Of a stretch of DNA of 64,000 bases, positions 34,299-44,604 are shown in pieces. The translations under genes were made by a program, and so were the position numbers. Origin of the DNA: Lathyrus oleraceus. Its lineage: Eukaryota > Streptophyta > Magnoliopsida > Fabales > Fabaceae. How positions within the stretch are numbered: the first letter of the stretch is position 1; each line of letters begins with the position of its first letter. The notes beneath the pieces are model-generated. The model was not told the DNA's origin. It did no database searches and saw only the letters and a list, made by a program, of their open reading frames with translations. The stretch is taken from the NCBI RefSeq assembly GCF_024323335.1, contig NC_066581.1, positions 351,415,896 through 351,479,895 on the forward strand, in the 5' to 3' direction.

Positions 34299-36889
34299 GT
34301 AAACCCTAACTGTTTTCAAGGGATGAACATTCATTTTTTCAGATCTAGATCCAAATTCTCCAAACTTTTCTCTCAAACTTTTTTGCAATTTCTTCAAACA
34401 AAAGCATATTCTATTGGTTGATTCTTGATCCTGAGGCATTTTGGAGTAGAATTGCACGTGGAATTGAAGCAATTGGAGCCACATTGAAGCATATTCGAAG
34501 CTTAAAGCATCCATGGTGATTTCAAATTCTGTTGAATTCAAGTGTGTTTGAACTGCATTCTCTCCATCAATCAACTCCATAAGCATTGTAAAGAAGGTTT
34601 GGAGCATTGGCTGAGCTTGTAGCACGAGATTTCCACTTCTGCTCTTCAAGAGGTCATGACTCGATCTCTCTATTTCTCAAAATTATTGTGATATTATTGT
34701 AGATCTTGTTGTCCTGGTTATGCTGAGCTTTGAATCGTGTAATTTCATGCAAAAATGACTGAGCTAGGTTGAATTAAAGTTTCATGAATGAAATTTCCAT
34801 TGCTCGATTCTCCTTGATTTGGTTGATTCATGCTTAGTTATTGTGTGATCTTTGATCTATGTTGAAAGACCTACATGTTAGTGTGCTTAATTGTGATTTC
34901 TGGAGAAAATGTTCTTGCTGCATGAAGAACATGTGCACTGTTCATGTGTTGCGCGATGAAGAAGATGAAATTCACCTTAGGCCACGGTTTTGATTCTTTT
35001 GGAAACAGATTTCTGGTTTGCATGTGTTAGCCTAGGGATCACTTATGATTCGTCCACGTATTCGCCATGCTTGCATGTTGATTGGCTCACGTTTGTTTGA
35101 CTTGGACACGCAGGCTTTGACTTGCCACATAGCTTTAATGAAATGCCGCGTTTCATTACTTGGCGCCACACATTTGAATTCGTCTGTAGTTCGATTCCCC
35201 GCGCCAGCCTATTTTTCAAATGCTTTCTCATTTTCTCTTTTCCCTCCACATTTTATACTATGTGCTTCACATGTTTTTTTTTAATTTTTTCTCATCTTTA
35301 AAAATTCATATCAATTTGAAAATTGATCCAAAAAATACCAGGTTTTTTGCATTGTGATCCTTGTTCTCTCTAGTTTTTTATCATCATGATTTTACAAGTT
35401 GTGCTTGGCTGGATAATTTTTTGTGCTAGAATGCTTGAACATGTGTCCTTATTTAACCTTGCTTTGGTTATCATGTTGTGAAATGCTTATCTTTGATCCA
35501 ATGAATTTGAAATTTTGCATGATGAAACTAGACACATTGCTTGACATTTTGGTTTTGATTTGGCATTTTTATCAATTATCAATTCTGTTTTATGATTGTG
35601 CTAAGTTGGTGTGACAATTTGTGTCACACCTTTTGATGTTCAACTTGTATGATGTGTTTGCCATGCCAAATGATGTCCTATGCTTCTGATTTTTTGTGTG
35701 ATGCATGATATGAATGTCTTGATTGCTCATGAATTATGTTGGAATCATTTGAATCATTTCTGATTTAATTGAGATTTTTCATTCTGGTTGATCACATTTG
35801 AGCTTTGAAATTGCCTTGAACTTCAATTAATCATGAAATGCTTTTGGTTAATGATATTGATGTGAGACCTTTTGGAATGTCTCAAGATGTGATTGTAGTT
35901 GATTCATGTTAAATTTCAGCTTTTGTTTTAAATTTTTTCTCCATCTTTGACCCTAGGCTTTGACCTAGTGGTTTGTGGCTTACATTTGAGCTTTGTTTTC
36001 AGGTTGAACATCCAAGTTCCACAGTTGATGATGCTCCATCATTTGAGTGTTGATGTTTGCCTTTGATTACTAATCTTTGTGTGTTTTGTAGGTTGATGTT
36101 GACTCATTTGAGTTTGACTTTTGGCTTATACCTTTTGTGCATTGGGATTGTTTATTGCTTATTGACTGTTGTTTGATTGTCTGAATATTGTACTGATTTG
36201 TTTAGTGTTTCCACAGGTACATAAGTTGCTTTAAGTTCATTGTGAACTTTGCTTTGCTTGGTTGCTTAACCACTTAGGTATAATCTCTAATCTTCATGTA
36301 GTCTGGAAGACCTACTGTTATTGGTAGGCACCTGTCTGAAGTCCTCCTTAAGAGGCAATGTTTGTGTTTGTTTAATCTTTGTGCCAAGCAGGAAAAGTCC
36401 TCTTATGAGGCAATTGGCAGATAAAAGAGATGTGTAATCCATCTCCTGCTACTCAGTGTGTCATTCACTTTGCTCACACAATGTGTTGATGCATTGTGAA
36501 TAATAACCCAAGATCTCATAGAGTCAATTATTTGTGGAGAAGAGTTCCAACTTTCTGAACTCCCACACTTTCCATTGTTTAAAGCTCTCCCAGGCCAGGG
36601 ATAAGAGCTATGAGGCACACTTCTCATCTCCTTTCATCTGCTTCACCCTAACTCTCAATGTTAGGGTTAAGAGCTCAAAATACCCCTTTCCAGTTGGCTG
36701 TAAAGCCTAACCTTGCTTGAGCCTAATTGATTATATATAGTGTGTGCTAATTGACTTGTTTGATTGCTTACCTGATTCATCTTTGTATATCTGCTTATGT
36801 GTGCCTCTGTGCATTTATCATCATTAATTGTACATCATTTCATGATCATTGTTCATATCTTTGTGACATCTTTGTTTGTCCATTGAGGA

Positions 36890-37320
36890 GTCAATTGTAA
36901 GTCCATTTATTGGCAGTTGTTTCCTATGATCTGGTAGGAGTTGGGACTAAGACCATTGATTGGCATCCTATTTCCTTGGAGTCGAGTGTAAGACCATTTA
37001 TTGGCAACTTGTTTCCTCTTGCTTATTGCATTTTGTTTTGCTTGTTGTATGTGAGGAGTCAATTGTAAGTCCATTTATTGGCAATTGTTTCCTATGATCA
37101 TTCCTTGGAGATTGGTATAAGTCCATAGATTGGCATCTGGTATCCTTGTTTCTTTTTGTTTTGTGAGATTGGTGTAAATCCATTGATTGGTATCTGGTAT
37201 CCTCCTTGGCTTTGTGAGACTAGTATAAGTCCATAGATTGGCATCTGGTATCCATATTTCTTTTTGTTTTGTGAGATTGGAATAAGTCCATTGATTGGCA
37301 TCCGGTATCCATTTACTTTG
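36890..37320 (+). repeat. Eight-copy degenerate tandem repeat inside the LTR
   Basis: A TAAGTCCATnnATTGGCA core occurs eight times, at about 36,897, 36,947, 36,989, 37,065, 37,117, 37,174, 37,226 and 37,282, spaced 42-76 bp. The last five copies share a longer unit, TGTGAGATTGGTATAAGTCC to CTGGTATCC. It is within the predicted transcribed leader. Confidence 0.8.
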
Positions 37321-38320
37321 TGCATCTGTTATTTGCTTGTTGCCTATTCCAAAGGAATCACTTGAATCATCTACATATGATTTCAAGAGGTGAACATCTA
37401 AGAAGTTTTACTTCCTAACTCTCCCATCCTTTTGTTTCTTTAAACCTCCATTTGCATGTTAACCCAAAACTTGAAAACTATTGTGCAAACATTTTCATTT
37501 CTTTTCAAACTAGAAACCTAGGCTTTAGGCCTTTGATTTTCAAACTTCATTTCATAATACTTCTTTTGAATTGAATTCTAATCATACTTTGACCATCTTT
37601 TTGTGAATAAACTCTAATTGATTAATTTCACTCATTCAATTGTTTTGTGGCTTTGTCCATTCTTGATGAGTTTTCATACATTAGCCGTAGGTTTGATTTA
37701 TCCTAGTTGGTTGATGTTAATCTCACCTTTTGTCCTTAGTGATTGAATTGTAAGACTTCCTTGCTTATTATAGGGTTAACCCCTCACTAGCAAGTTGAAG
37801 CTTTTCTCACATGGTGGACTTGTTGTTTGCATAGGTTGAGTTTTCTCCCATGGATAACGAAAGATCTTAGGGCTTTTGTTTAAAATGAACCAACTCATAT
37901 TTTGGAAATCTTTTAGCCGAACTACGAGGTTTTGATCCTGTAAAGGTACGTAGGCAATGGTTATCCGTCCAAACACAAAAATAATAACTTGTATATTCTT
38001 TTCTCATCCCTTCAATCATGTTTGCACAATAAATATTTCCTAAACAAGTAACATTTCGTACAATAAGTTGTGAAAAGGGCTCCCTAGGAGTACCTAGGAC
38101 GTTTTGGGTGCCTAACACCTTCCCATTGCGTAATTAACCCCTTACCCAGATCTCTGATCTTTTCATTAGTTTTCTATGTGTAAAACTTCTTAGGCTTTTG
38201 TTCACTTTTTAGCCATTCCTTTGGATAAATAAAAGTGCGGTGGCGACTCGATTCTTTGTATGCTTTGCTTTTGATTTAATCAATAAATCATAAAGTGACG
38301 AATACACCGCTACATAAAAG

Positions 38321-38338
38321 TGGCGACTCTACTGGGGA
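38321..38338 (+). other. Primer-binding site (Arg-tRNA type) of Ogre
   Basis: TGGCGACTCTACTGGGGA. From established knowledge of Ogre elements this sequence is complementary to the 3' end of an Arg tRNA. It starts six bases after the LTR end. Confidence 0.85.
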
Positions 38339-39283
38339 TATACTCCTTGGTGGTTTTGCCTACTTTTCACCCTTGTTGTGTGATATTGTTTATTTGTTAT
38401 ATGACATATTTTTGTATAATTTGGGATAACTGTATTGATTGTAATGCTTGAATTGCTTGATATACAATTGTTGTTTGCTTGGTGATCTCTGTGAGATGAG
38501 TTCTATACCCGAACTCGAGTGTACCTTAGGATAGGAGAATGGCATAGTCTTGTCGACTTGTGTGGAGTATTCCTTAGCAAGTTGACTTGCGAGTCCATTC
38601 ACTTGGTGGAGGTCATGTTGGATTAATAATGTCACGCAAGTAATTTGTGGTTAGGCATTATTCTTTCAATCATGTGCCTTAGAAGCCAAGGACCTTAGTT
38701 TACCAAGCCCATCTTGGCCTATTTTTTAGGACGTAGTGCGGAGGTCGTTCAGATGTAAGATCTGATGCGATTGTTACGCGATACTACACTCATAAGAGTC
38801 TCTCTTGAGAATATTTTCGGAATACGAGTATTCGTTCCTCCGATAATATCCGAAAGATGGGATGATGACTATGGGAACCTCTGGTAGAACATGTTCGGCA
38901 GGTTTAAACCCTAGTACACTCCCTTTGGGTGGCTCTTAACCGAGACTCCATGCTCGTGACTCTCAACAAACCCGTGATTCATGGTTGAGTCGTTTAGACA
39001 TCCTTAATATCAATGGAACCTGGGTGTTGATAAGGTGAAAACCGTAATCCACCAAAACGGATGATTGATATTAAGGATGATTGAGCCGGTTCATGTATTG
39101 TTAATATCATAGGAACTTGGGTGTCGATAAGGTGAAAACCATAATCCACCAAAATGGATGATTGATATTAAGGATACTATGAGCTTTCCCATGACCTTTG
39201 TCTGGTGTGTTTTGCTTGATCCTTGAGTGTGATAGCTGCATTCATACATTCATGCATTCATCTGCATTCATGTCATCAAAAAA
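38339..39283 (+). other. Ogre untranslated leader
   Basis: No long frame. It contains a two-copy 97-bp tandem with an inverted repeat (38,999-39,177). The region before ORF1 is a natural place for RNA packaging or dimerisation signals, but that is inference. Confidence 0.6.
38999..39177 (+). repeat. 97-bp tandem repeat with 16-bp inverted arms
   Basis: CATCCTTAATATCAAT at 38,999-39,014 is the exact reverse complement of ATTGATATTAAGGATG at 39,064-39,079, with a 49-nt loop. The loop and right arm are repeated 97 bp downstream (AAGGTGAAAACC at 39,032 and 39,129; right arm at 39,161-39,176). The left arm of copy two is degenerate. Confidence 0.85.
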
Positions 39284-40783
39284 ATGAGAAAATTTTCAAG
39301 GAATTTAAAGGGTTTATTTGCAAAATTTTCAGACATGGAAAGATCAAAAAGGCATACAAAGAAGTACAGCTTTAGACAGCCCGATGTGAAAGAGTTAAGG
39401 AATCTGACATCCTATGTATTAGATCCCTTGGGTTTCAAAGCTCGTTATGGGAAGCTTCTGCCTCTGTTGACTACTCAGGTTGATGAAGGGTTGATGAGTA
39501 CTTTGGCGCAATTCTATGATCCTCTGTATCACTGCTTCTCTTTTCCAGACTTTCAGCTGTTGCCTACGCTCGCGGAGTATGCTCATCTTGTGGGTATTCC
39601 TATTTTGGATTAGGTGCCGTTCAGTGGCTTAGAGAGTATTCCGACTTTTCGAGAGATCGCAGACTTGTTGCACATAGATGAATCCCTGATTGAAGCTCAT
39701 ATGACCACCAAAGGTGGAATTCAAGGTCTCCCTTCTGAGTTCCTCGTCGCTCAAGCTACCATTTATGGGAAGTCCAGGAGTGAGGATGCCTTTGAGGCTT
39801 TATTTGTGCTGCTCATCTATGGATTGGTATTGTTCCCCAACATCGACAAATTTGTGGATGTGAACGCCATTAGGATTTTCTCTGTTCTTAATCCCGTTCC
39901 TACTCTGTTGGGTGATACCTATTTCTCTTTGCATCTGAGGAATGCAAAGGGTGGAGGAGCTATTGTGTGTTGTTTGCCTATGTTGTATAAGTGGTTTATT
40001 TCTCACTTACCGCAGACGGTCGCTTTCAAGGAGAACAAGGGATGTCTACGGTGGTCTACGAGACTTATGTCTCTCACTAATGATGATATCTCTTGGTATG
40101 ATCGCGTGTATGATATAGTTCAGATCATTGATTATTGTGGCGAATTCCCTAATGTGCCTCTTCTTGGTACATGTGGTGGGATCAGCTACAATCCTATCTT
40201 AGCACGTCGTCAGCTTGGGTTCCCCTTAAAGGATAAACCTCATAACATTTTGTTAGAAGGTGTGTTCTTTCAGGAGGGTAAAGATCCCCAAGGTCTGAAA
40301 GCCAGGATGGTCCGCGCTTGGCGCAAGATTCACAAGAAGGGTAGAAATGAGTTGGGTCCGAAGAACTGCATTGCTTTGGAGCCATATACCTCTTGGGTCA
40401 GACAGAGAGCTTTTGAGTATCTTATGCCATATGATTATCCGAGACCTACACCTTTGGATGTGGCTGGGCCTTCAACCCTCCCTAACCAAGGCGTAGAGGA
40501 GTTGAGAGAAGAAGACCTTTCATGTGCCTGGATCCGTGAAAGAGAAGAGTTGCTTCAACAGCTCAAGGAGAAGGACGCCCTGATCGAGTTTCTCGAGCAT
40601 CAGGTGATAGATGATCCGAATGATACTTGGACTTCCCTGCTTCCTCAGTCTTCCAAATTCTGGAAGAGGAAGTATGATCGACTTGCTAAGGAGAAAGCGG
40701 ATATGGAAGCAGCCTATGAGAGAGAGATCAAGAGGCTTTGTGTTTCTCGTCTTCCAGCATCTCGAGCTTCTAGGGATCCATAG
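39284..40783 (+). pseudogene. ORF1: Ogre ORF1 protein, one nonsense codon
   Basis: About 500 codons, open except for a TAG at 39,611-39,613 (codon 110). The N-terminal part (MRKFSRNLKGLFAKFSDMER) leads into QPDVKELRNLTSYVLDPLGF, FYDPLYHCFSFPDFQLLPTL and, after the stop, GLPSEFLVAQATIYGKSRSE, FVLLIYGLVLFPNIDKFVDV and RNAKGGGAIVCCLPMLYKWF. These are typical of the Ogre/Tat ORF1 family (DUF7745, related to plant mobile domain proteins). The C-terminal part (codons about 405-490) is Glu/Lys/Leu-rich and looks like a coiled coil. The function of ORF1 is not known. Codons on both sides of the stop read cleanly, so the break is one base change. The start is the first ATG after the leader. Confidence 0.85.
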
Positions 40784-41081
40784 GATGTTCACTTTCCTTT
40801 TCCCTTGTAATAATCAACAATGTTGTACTTCTTTGTCTTGAATATATTTGATGAGATATTTTCCATATGAGATTAAATGCTTTAAATATTCAAAATTTGC
40901 AAATAATATCCTAAAAGTTCCTTTGAAATAAAAACAGAGCATATGCACGAGCATTGCATGCATCATTTTGCATAAGCAGGTGTTGTTCTGGTCTTCTTGT
41001 CTGTGGCATAACTCTGTGCTCTTCATTTATTTTGAAGACAAGCTGACTCATCAGTACTACACCTGAGCTAATTCTGCAAGA
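40784..41081 (+). other. Non-coding spacer between ORF1 and gag
   Basis: About 300 bp, AT-rich, without a frame. It separates ORF1 from gag, as in other Ogre elements. Confidence 0.6.
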
Positions 41082-44000
41082 GTGATGGATCAACTAGAAC
41101 AAGAGAACCGAGAGCTGAAGGAAGAGGTCGCCAGACTGAGTGCTCTGATGGAGCAGTTTCTAGCTGCTCAAAATCAACCGTCTCCACCTCCTGCAACTCC
41201 TCCCCAGAGGGCTATTATATCTGAAGTGGTTTCTTCAACTGTGCTAGCTGCCAGTGCCCATTTCATGCCAGCCATGCCAACCGGGTTTCCGTGGGGTATG
41301 CCTCCAGGTTTTATGCCTGATATTCCAGCTCCTACTTTTGCTTCCATGCCGGCATCTAGCCCGGTCCTTGCAATGCCTCCTCCTGTCGTGCATACCACTC
41401 TTAGGGTAGACGACACCATCTATCATTCTGAGCCGTCTGAGGGCCCAGATGTTAATGAAAAGATGGATGCTATGAATGACCAATTCCTTGAGCTCCGAAA
41501 GGAATTAAAGACCCTCCGAAGGAAAGATTTGTCCGACAAGTCTGCCGCTGAATTGTGCTTGGTTCCCGGTGTAAAGATACCTCTCAAATTCAAAGTCCCT
41601 GACTTTGAGAAGTATAAGGGGAACACTTGCCCTCTCAGCCACCTGGTTATGTACGCCAGGAAAATGTCTACTCAGACTGATAATGATCAACTGCTGATTC
41701 ATTATTTTCAGGATAGTTTGTCTGGTCCAGCTCTTCGTTGGTATATGAGCCTTGATAGTGCAAACATTCGTTCCTTCAATGATCTTGGCGAAGCCTTCGT
41801 CAAGCAATACAAATATAATGTGGATATGGCTCCTGACCGTGATCAACTCAGAGCTATGTCCCAGAAGGACAAAGAGACATTTAAGGAATACGCCCAGAGG
41901 TGGCGAGAGCTGGCAGCTCAGATTACTCCTCCGCTGGAAGAGAAAGAGATGACTAAGATCTTTCTGAAAACTCTTAGTTCATTTTATTATGAGCGGATGG
42001 TTGCGAGTGCTCCCTCTGATTTCACCGAGATGGTGAACATGGGGATGCGATTGGAGGAAGGAGTCCGGGAAGGACGGTTGACTAAGGATGAAGGCTCTTC
42101 TAAACGATATGGGGCGTTTAAGAAGAAAGATGGGGAGGCACATGCTGTGCAATCCCCTGCTAAACCCAGAAGACCCTCTGCCAAGAGGAAGCCTGTGCAT
42201 CATGCCAGCAGTCAGCATCAGGTGGCTCATATAGCACCTGTCTTCAGAGACAACAATCAGCATAATCAGCAACAACCTCAGTATCAACAGCAACATCGTC
42301 CACAGCAACAGGCTTACCATCCTCGTGGCACCAGTAATCAGTCTAATTTGAATTATGAGAGGAAGAAGATCACTTTCGATCCTATTCCTATGTCATACGC
42401 TGAGCTGTATCCCTCTTTAATAGAGCGGAAACTGATTACTCCTAGAGATCCTCCGGCTATACCTGCTAACCCGCAGTGGTGGTACAAGCCTGACCAACAT
42501 TGTGTTTATCATTCCGGTGCTCCGGGTCACAATATAGAGAACTGCTATCCATTGAAGACTAAGGTTCAAGACCTTATGAGATGCGGCATTCTGAGCTTTA
42601 AGGACTCAGGCCCCAATGTTACGAAGAACCCATTGCCCGAGCATGGGAAGTCGGTTAACATGGTCCAGGGTTGCCCTGGCAAGTATAAAGTCAAATATGT
42701 AAGCCATATTCGACAGTCATTAGTCGAGTTGCATCGTCTGCTGTGTGATTACAGTCATATGGAGCACGACCATGACAAATGTCGTATCTGCTCTGTCAAT
42801 CGTCTGGGTTGTCGCCAAGTGCGAAGAGAGCTTCAAGAGCTGTTGGATGATGGAACTATTGAGATTCTTCAAAACAGAAATGTTGATGAAGACGAACCAG
42901 AAGTAAATGTGATTTCTCCTGTGTTCAAGATTCCTGAGCCTGTTGTCATCCGTTATGATGGTAGCAAGCCGAAGGTCTCTCCTTCTCTGGTAATCAAACC
43001 TGCAGGCCCTGTGCCTTATTCTTCGGATAAAGCGATTCCCTTCCGATATAATCCCGTTGCTGTTGAAGATGGGAAAGAAGTGTTGTTGCCTTCAACTTCT
43101 GTGGTAAATATTGCTGATGTGAGCGGGTTGACCCGTAGTGGTCGTGTGTTTTCTGCACCCCCAAAGCCTCATGTTGTTTCTGATTCTGCTGAGCGTCCGG
43201 TTGGGACTGCAGTGAATGCTTCGAATCCGGCACCTGTTGCTAAACCCTCCTCTGTACAAAAGACTCCTACTTCTTCTGTTGGCCCGAGTGGCACTTTGAA
43301 TGAAGAATGTAATGAGATGCTGAGGCTCATCAAGAAGAGTGAGTACAACGTTGTAGACCAGCTTCTACAAACACCGTCCAAGATCTCCGTGCTATCTTTG
43401 CTTCTGAATTCAGAACCCTATAGGGAGGCTCTGCAGAAAGTATTGGATTTGGCTTATGTTGATCATGATGTCACAATTGAACAGTTTGATAGTATAGTTG
43501 CAAACATTACTGCTTGCAACACTTTGAGTTTTTGTGACACTGATCTCCCTGAGGAGGGAAGAGACCACAACATGGCTTTACATATTTCTATGAATTGCAA
43601 GACTGATGCCATGTCCAACGTGCTGGTGGACACTGGGTCATCGCTGAATGTATTGCCAAAGACCACTCTCTCGAGATTGTCATATCAGGGGCCTCCCATG
43701 AGGCAGAGTGGTGTTGTTGTGAAAGCTTTCGATGGGTCGCGTAAGACCGTCATTGGGGAAGTTGATCTCCCAATCAAGATTGGACCAAGTGATTTCCAGG
43801 TTACCTTCCAGGTTATGGATATCCTTGGTAGACCATGGATTCACGAAGCTGGCGCCGTGACATCCACCCTACACCAGAAGCTGAAATTCGTTAAGAATAA
43901 GAAACTGGTCGTGGTAGGGGGAGAAAAGGCTCTCCTGGTTAGCCACCTGTCTTCTTTCTCATATATTGATGTTGAGGACGAAGTTGGAACGCCTTTCCAA

Positions 44001-44335
44001 GCTTTGTCTATTGCTGAGCCAATTGAGAAGAAGTCTCCTTCATTTGCTTCCTATCGTGATGCGAAACTGGCCATTGAATGTGGTGCAGTTGCTGGTTTAG
44101 GGAAGATGATTGAGCTTGAAGACAACAAGTCCCGGGCTGGCATTGGCTATTCTTCTGGGGCATTCAACGAGAAAGGGCTGTTCAAGAGTGGAGGTTTCAT
44201 CCATGCTGATCAAGCCGAAGAAGCTGCTGCTATTCTGGAAGAGGATACAAAGGACTTGGGCAACTTTGTCATCCCTGGTGGTATCTGCTATAATTGGGTC
44301 GCTGTGGATGTTCCTACGGTCATCCATAAGTCAGC
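41082..44335 (+). CDS. gag-pro: Gag-protease of Ogre (exon 1 of gag-pol)
   Basis: 1,084 codons, open throughout; if the intron is not removed it stops at 44,337. An N-terminal coiled coil (MDQLEQENRELKEEVARLSA, residues 1-25) is followed by a Pro/Met-rich segment to about 105. The retrotransposon gag domain spans about 175-345 (SGPALRWYMSLDSANIRSFN, FKEYAQRWRELAAQITPPLE). A His/Gln-rich stretch lies at about 380-425. A Cys/His motif, HCVYHSGAPGHNIENC, is near 475-490 and stands in for the usual knuckle. The aspartic protease motif NVLVDTGSSLNVLP lies near 846-860 and ILGRPWIHEAGAV near 920. ATG at 41,082 is the first after the spacer. It is unbroken, unlike ORF1 and the RT-integrase part. Confidence 0.92.
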
Positions 44336-44604
44336 GTAATTTGTTCACTTTGTTCAAAACCCTTCTCCCATGCCAAAAGGAGAAGTGATGACATTGTTGG
44401 CAGCATTTATACAATGATATTTTCATTCAATTAATGCATTGTTAAACATTTGTTTTTTCATTTGTTTTCACTTTTTGCTTTTGCATGAAATCAGTGATCA
44501 CAAAAAAACCCTGAAAAACAAGAATAAAAGCAACCTTTTTCATCTGCATAATGGTTTGCTTGTTTAAATTCTAAAGTTTTTCATTAACCAAAATCATTAT
44601 GCAG
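44336..44604 (+). other. Ogre intron between protease and RT
   Basis: It begins GTAATT at 44,336 and ends ATTATGCAG at 44,604, 269 nt, T-rich before the acceptor. The upstream exon ends in phase 2 (two bases) and the downstream exon supplies one base, so splicing skips the TAA and continues the RT frame exactly. Ogre elements are known to use a spliced intron here, giving a protease-RT fusion only in spliced RNA. Confidence 0.85.

Larger units (their letters stand above)
33161..38314 (+). repeat. 5' LTR of Ogre element (5.15 kb)
   Basis: Starts TGTAATACCCC and ends CTACA six bases before the PBS. Positions 33,161-36,467 pair with 60,694-64,000 at a constant offset of 27,533, without net indels. 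I find about six differences: 33,166 (T/G), 34,932, 34,949, 35,144 and 35,254 (T in the 5' LTR, C in the 3' LTR) and 35,283 (A/T). Two of the T/C changes are at CpG sites, as expected for methyl-cytosine decay. The promoter lies near 34,290 and a tandem array at 36,890-37,320. Confidence 0.92.

Noticed and set aside
34269..34649. 126-codon - strand frame in the Ogre LTR (repeated at 61,802-62,182) as a gene
   Set aside because: It is identical in both LTRs only because the LTRs are copies. No domain, and it overlaps the promoter region.
36890..37320. CRISPR-like array
   Set aside because: Plant retrotransposon LTR; the repeats are degenerate, spacers are related to each other and vary in length, and no cas genes exist.
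37075..37386. Repetitive - strand protein (NQWTYTNLTKQKE-like repeats)
   Set aside because: A translation of the LTR tandem repeat, with no start context or family.
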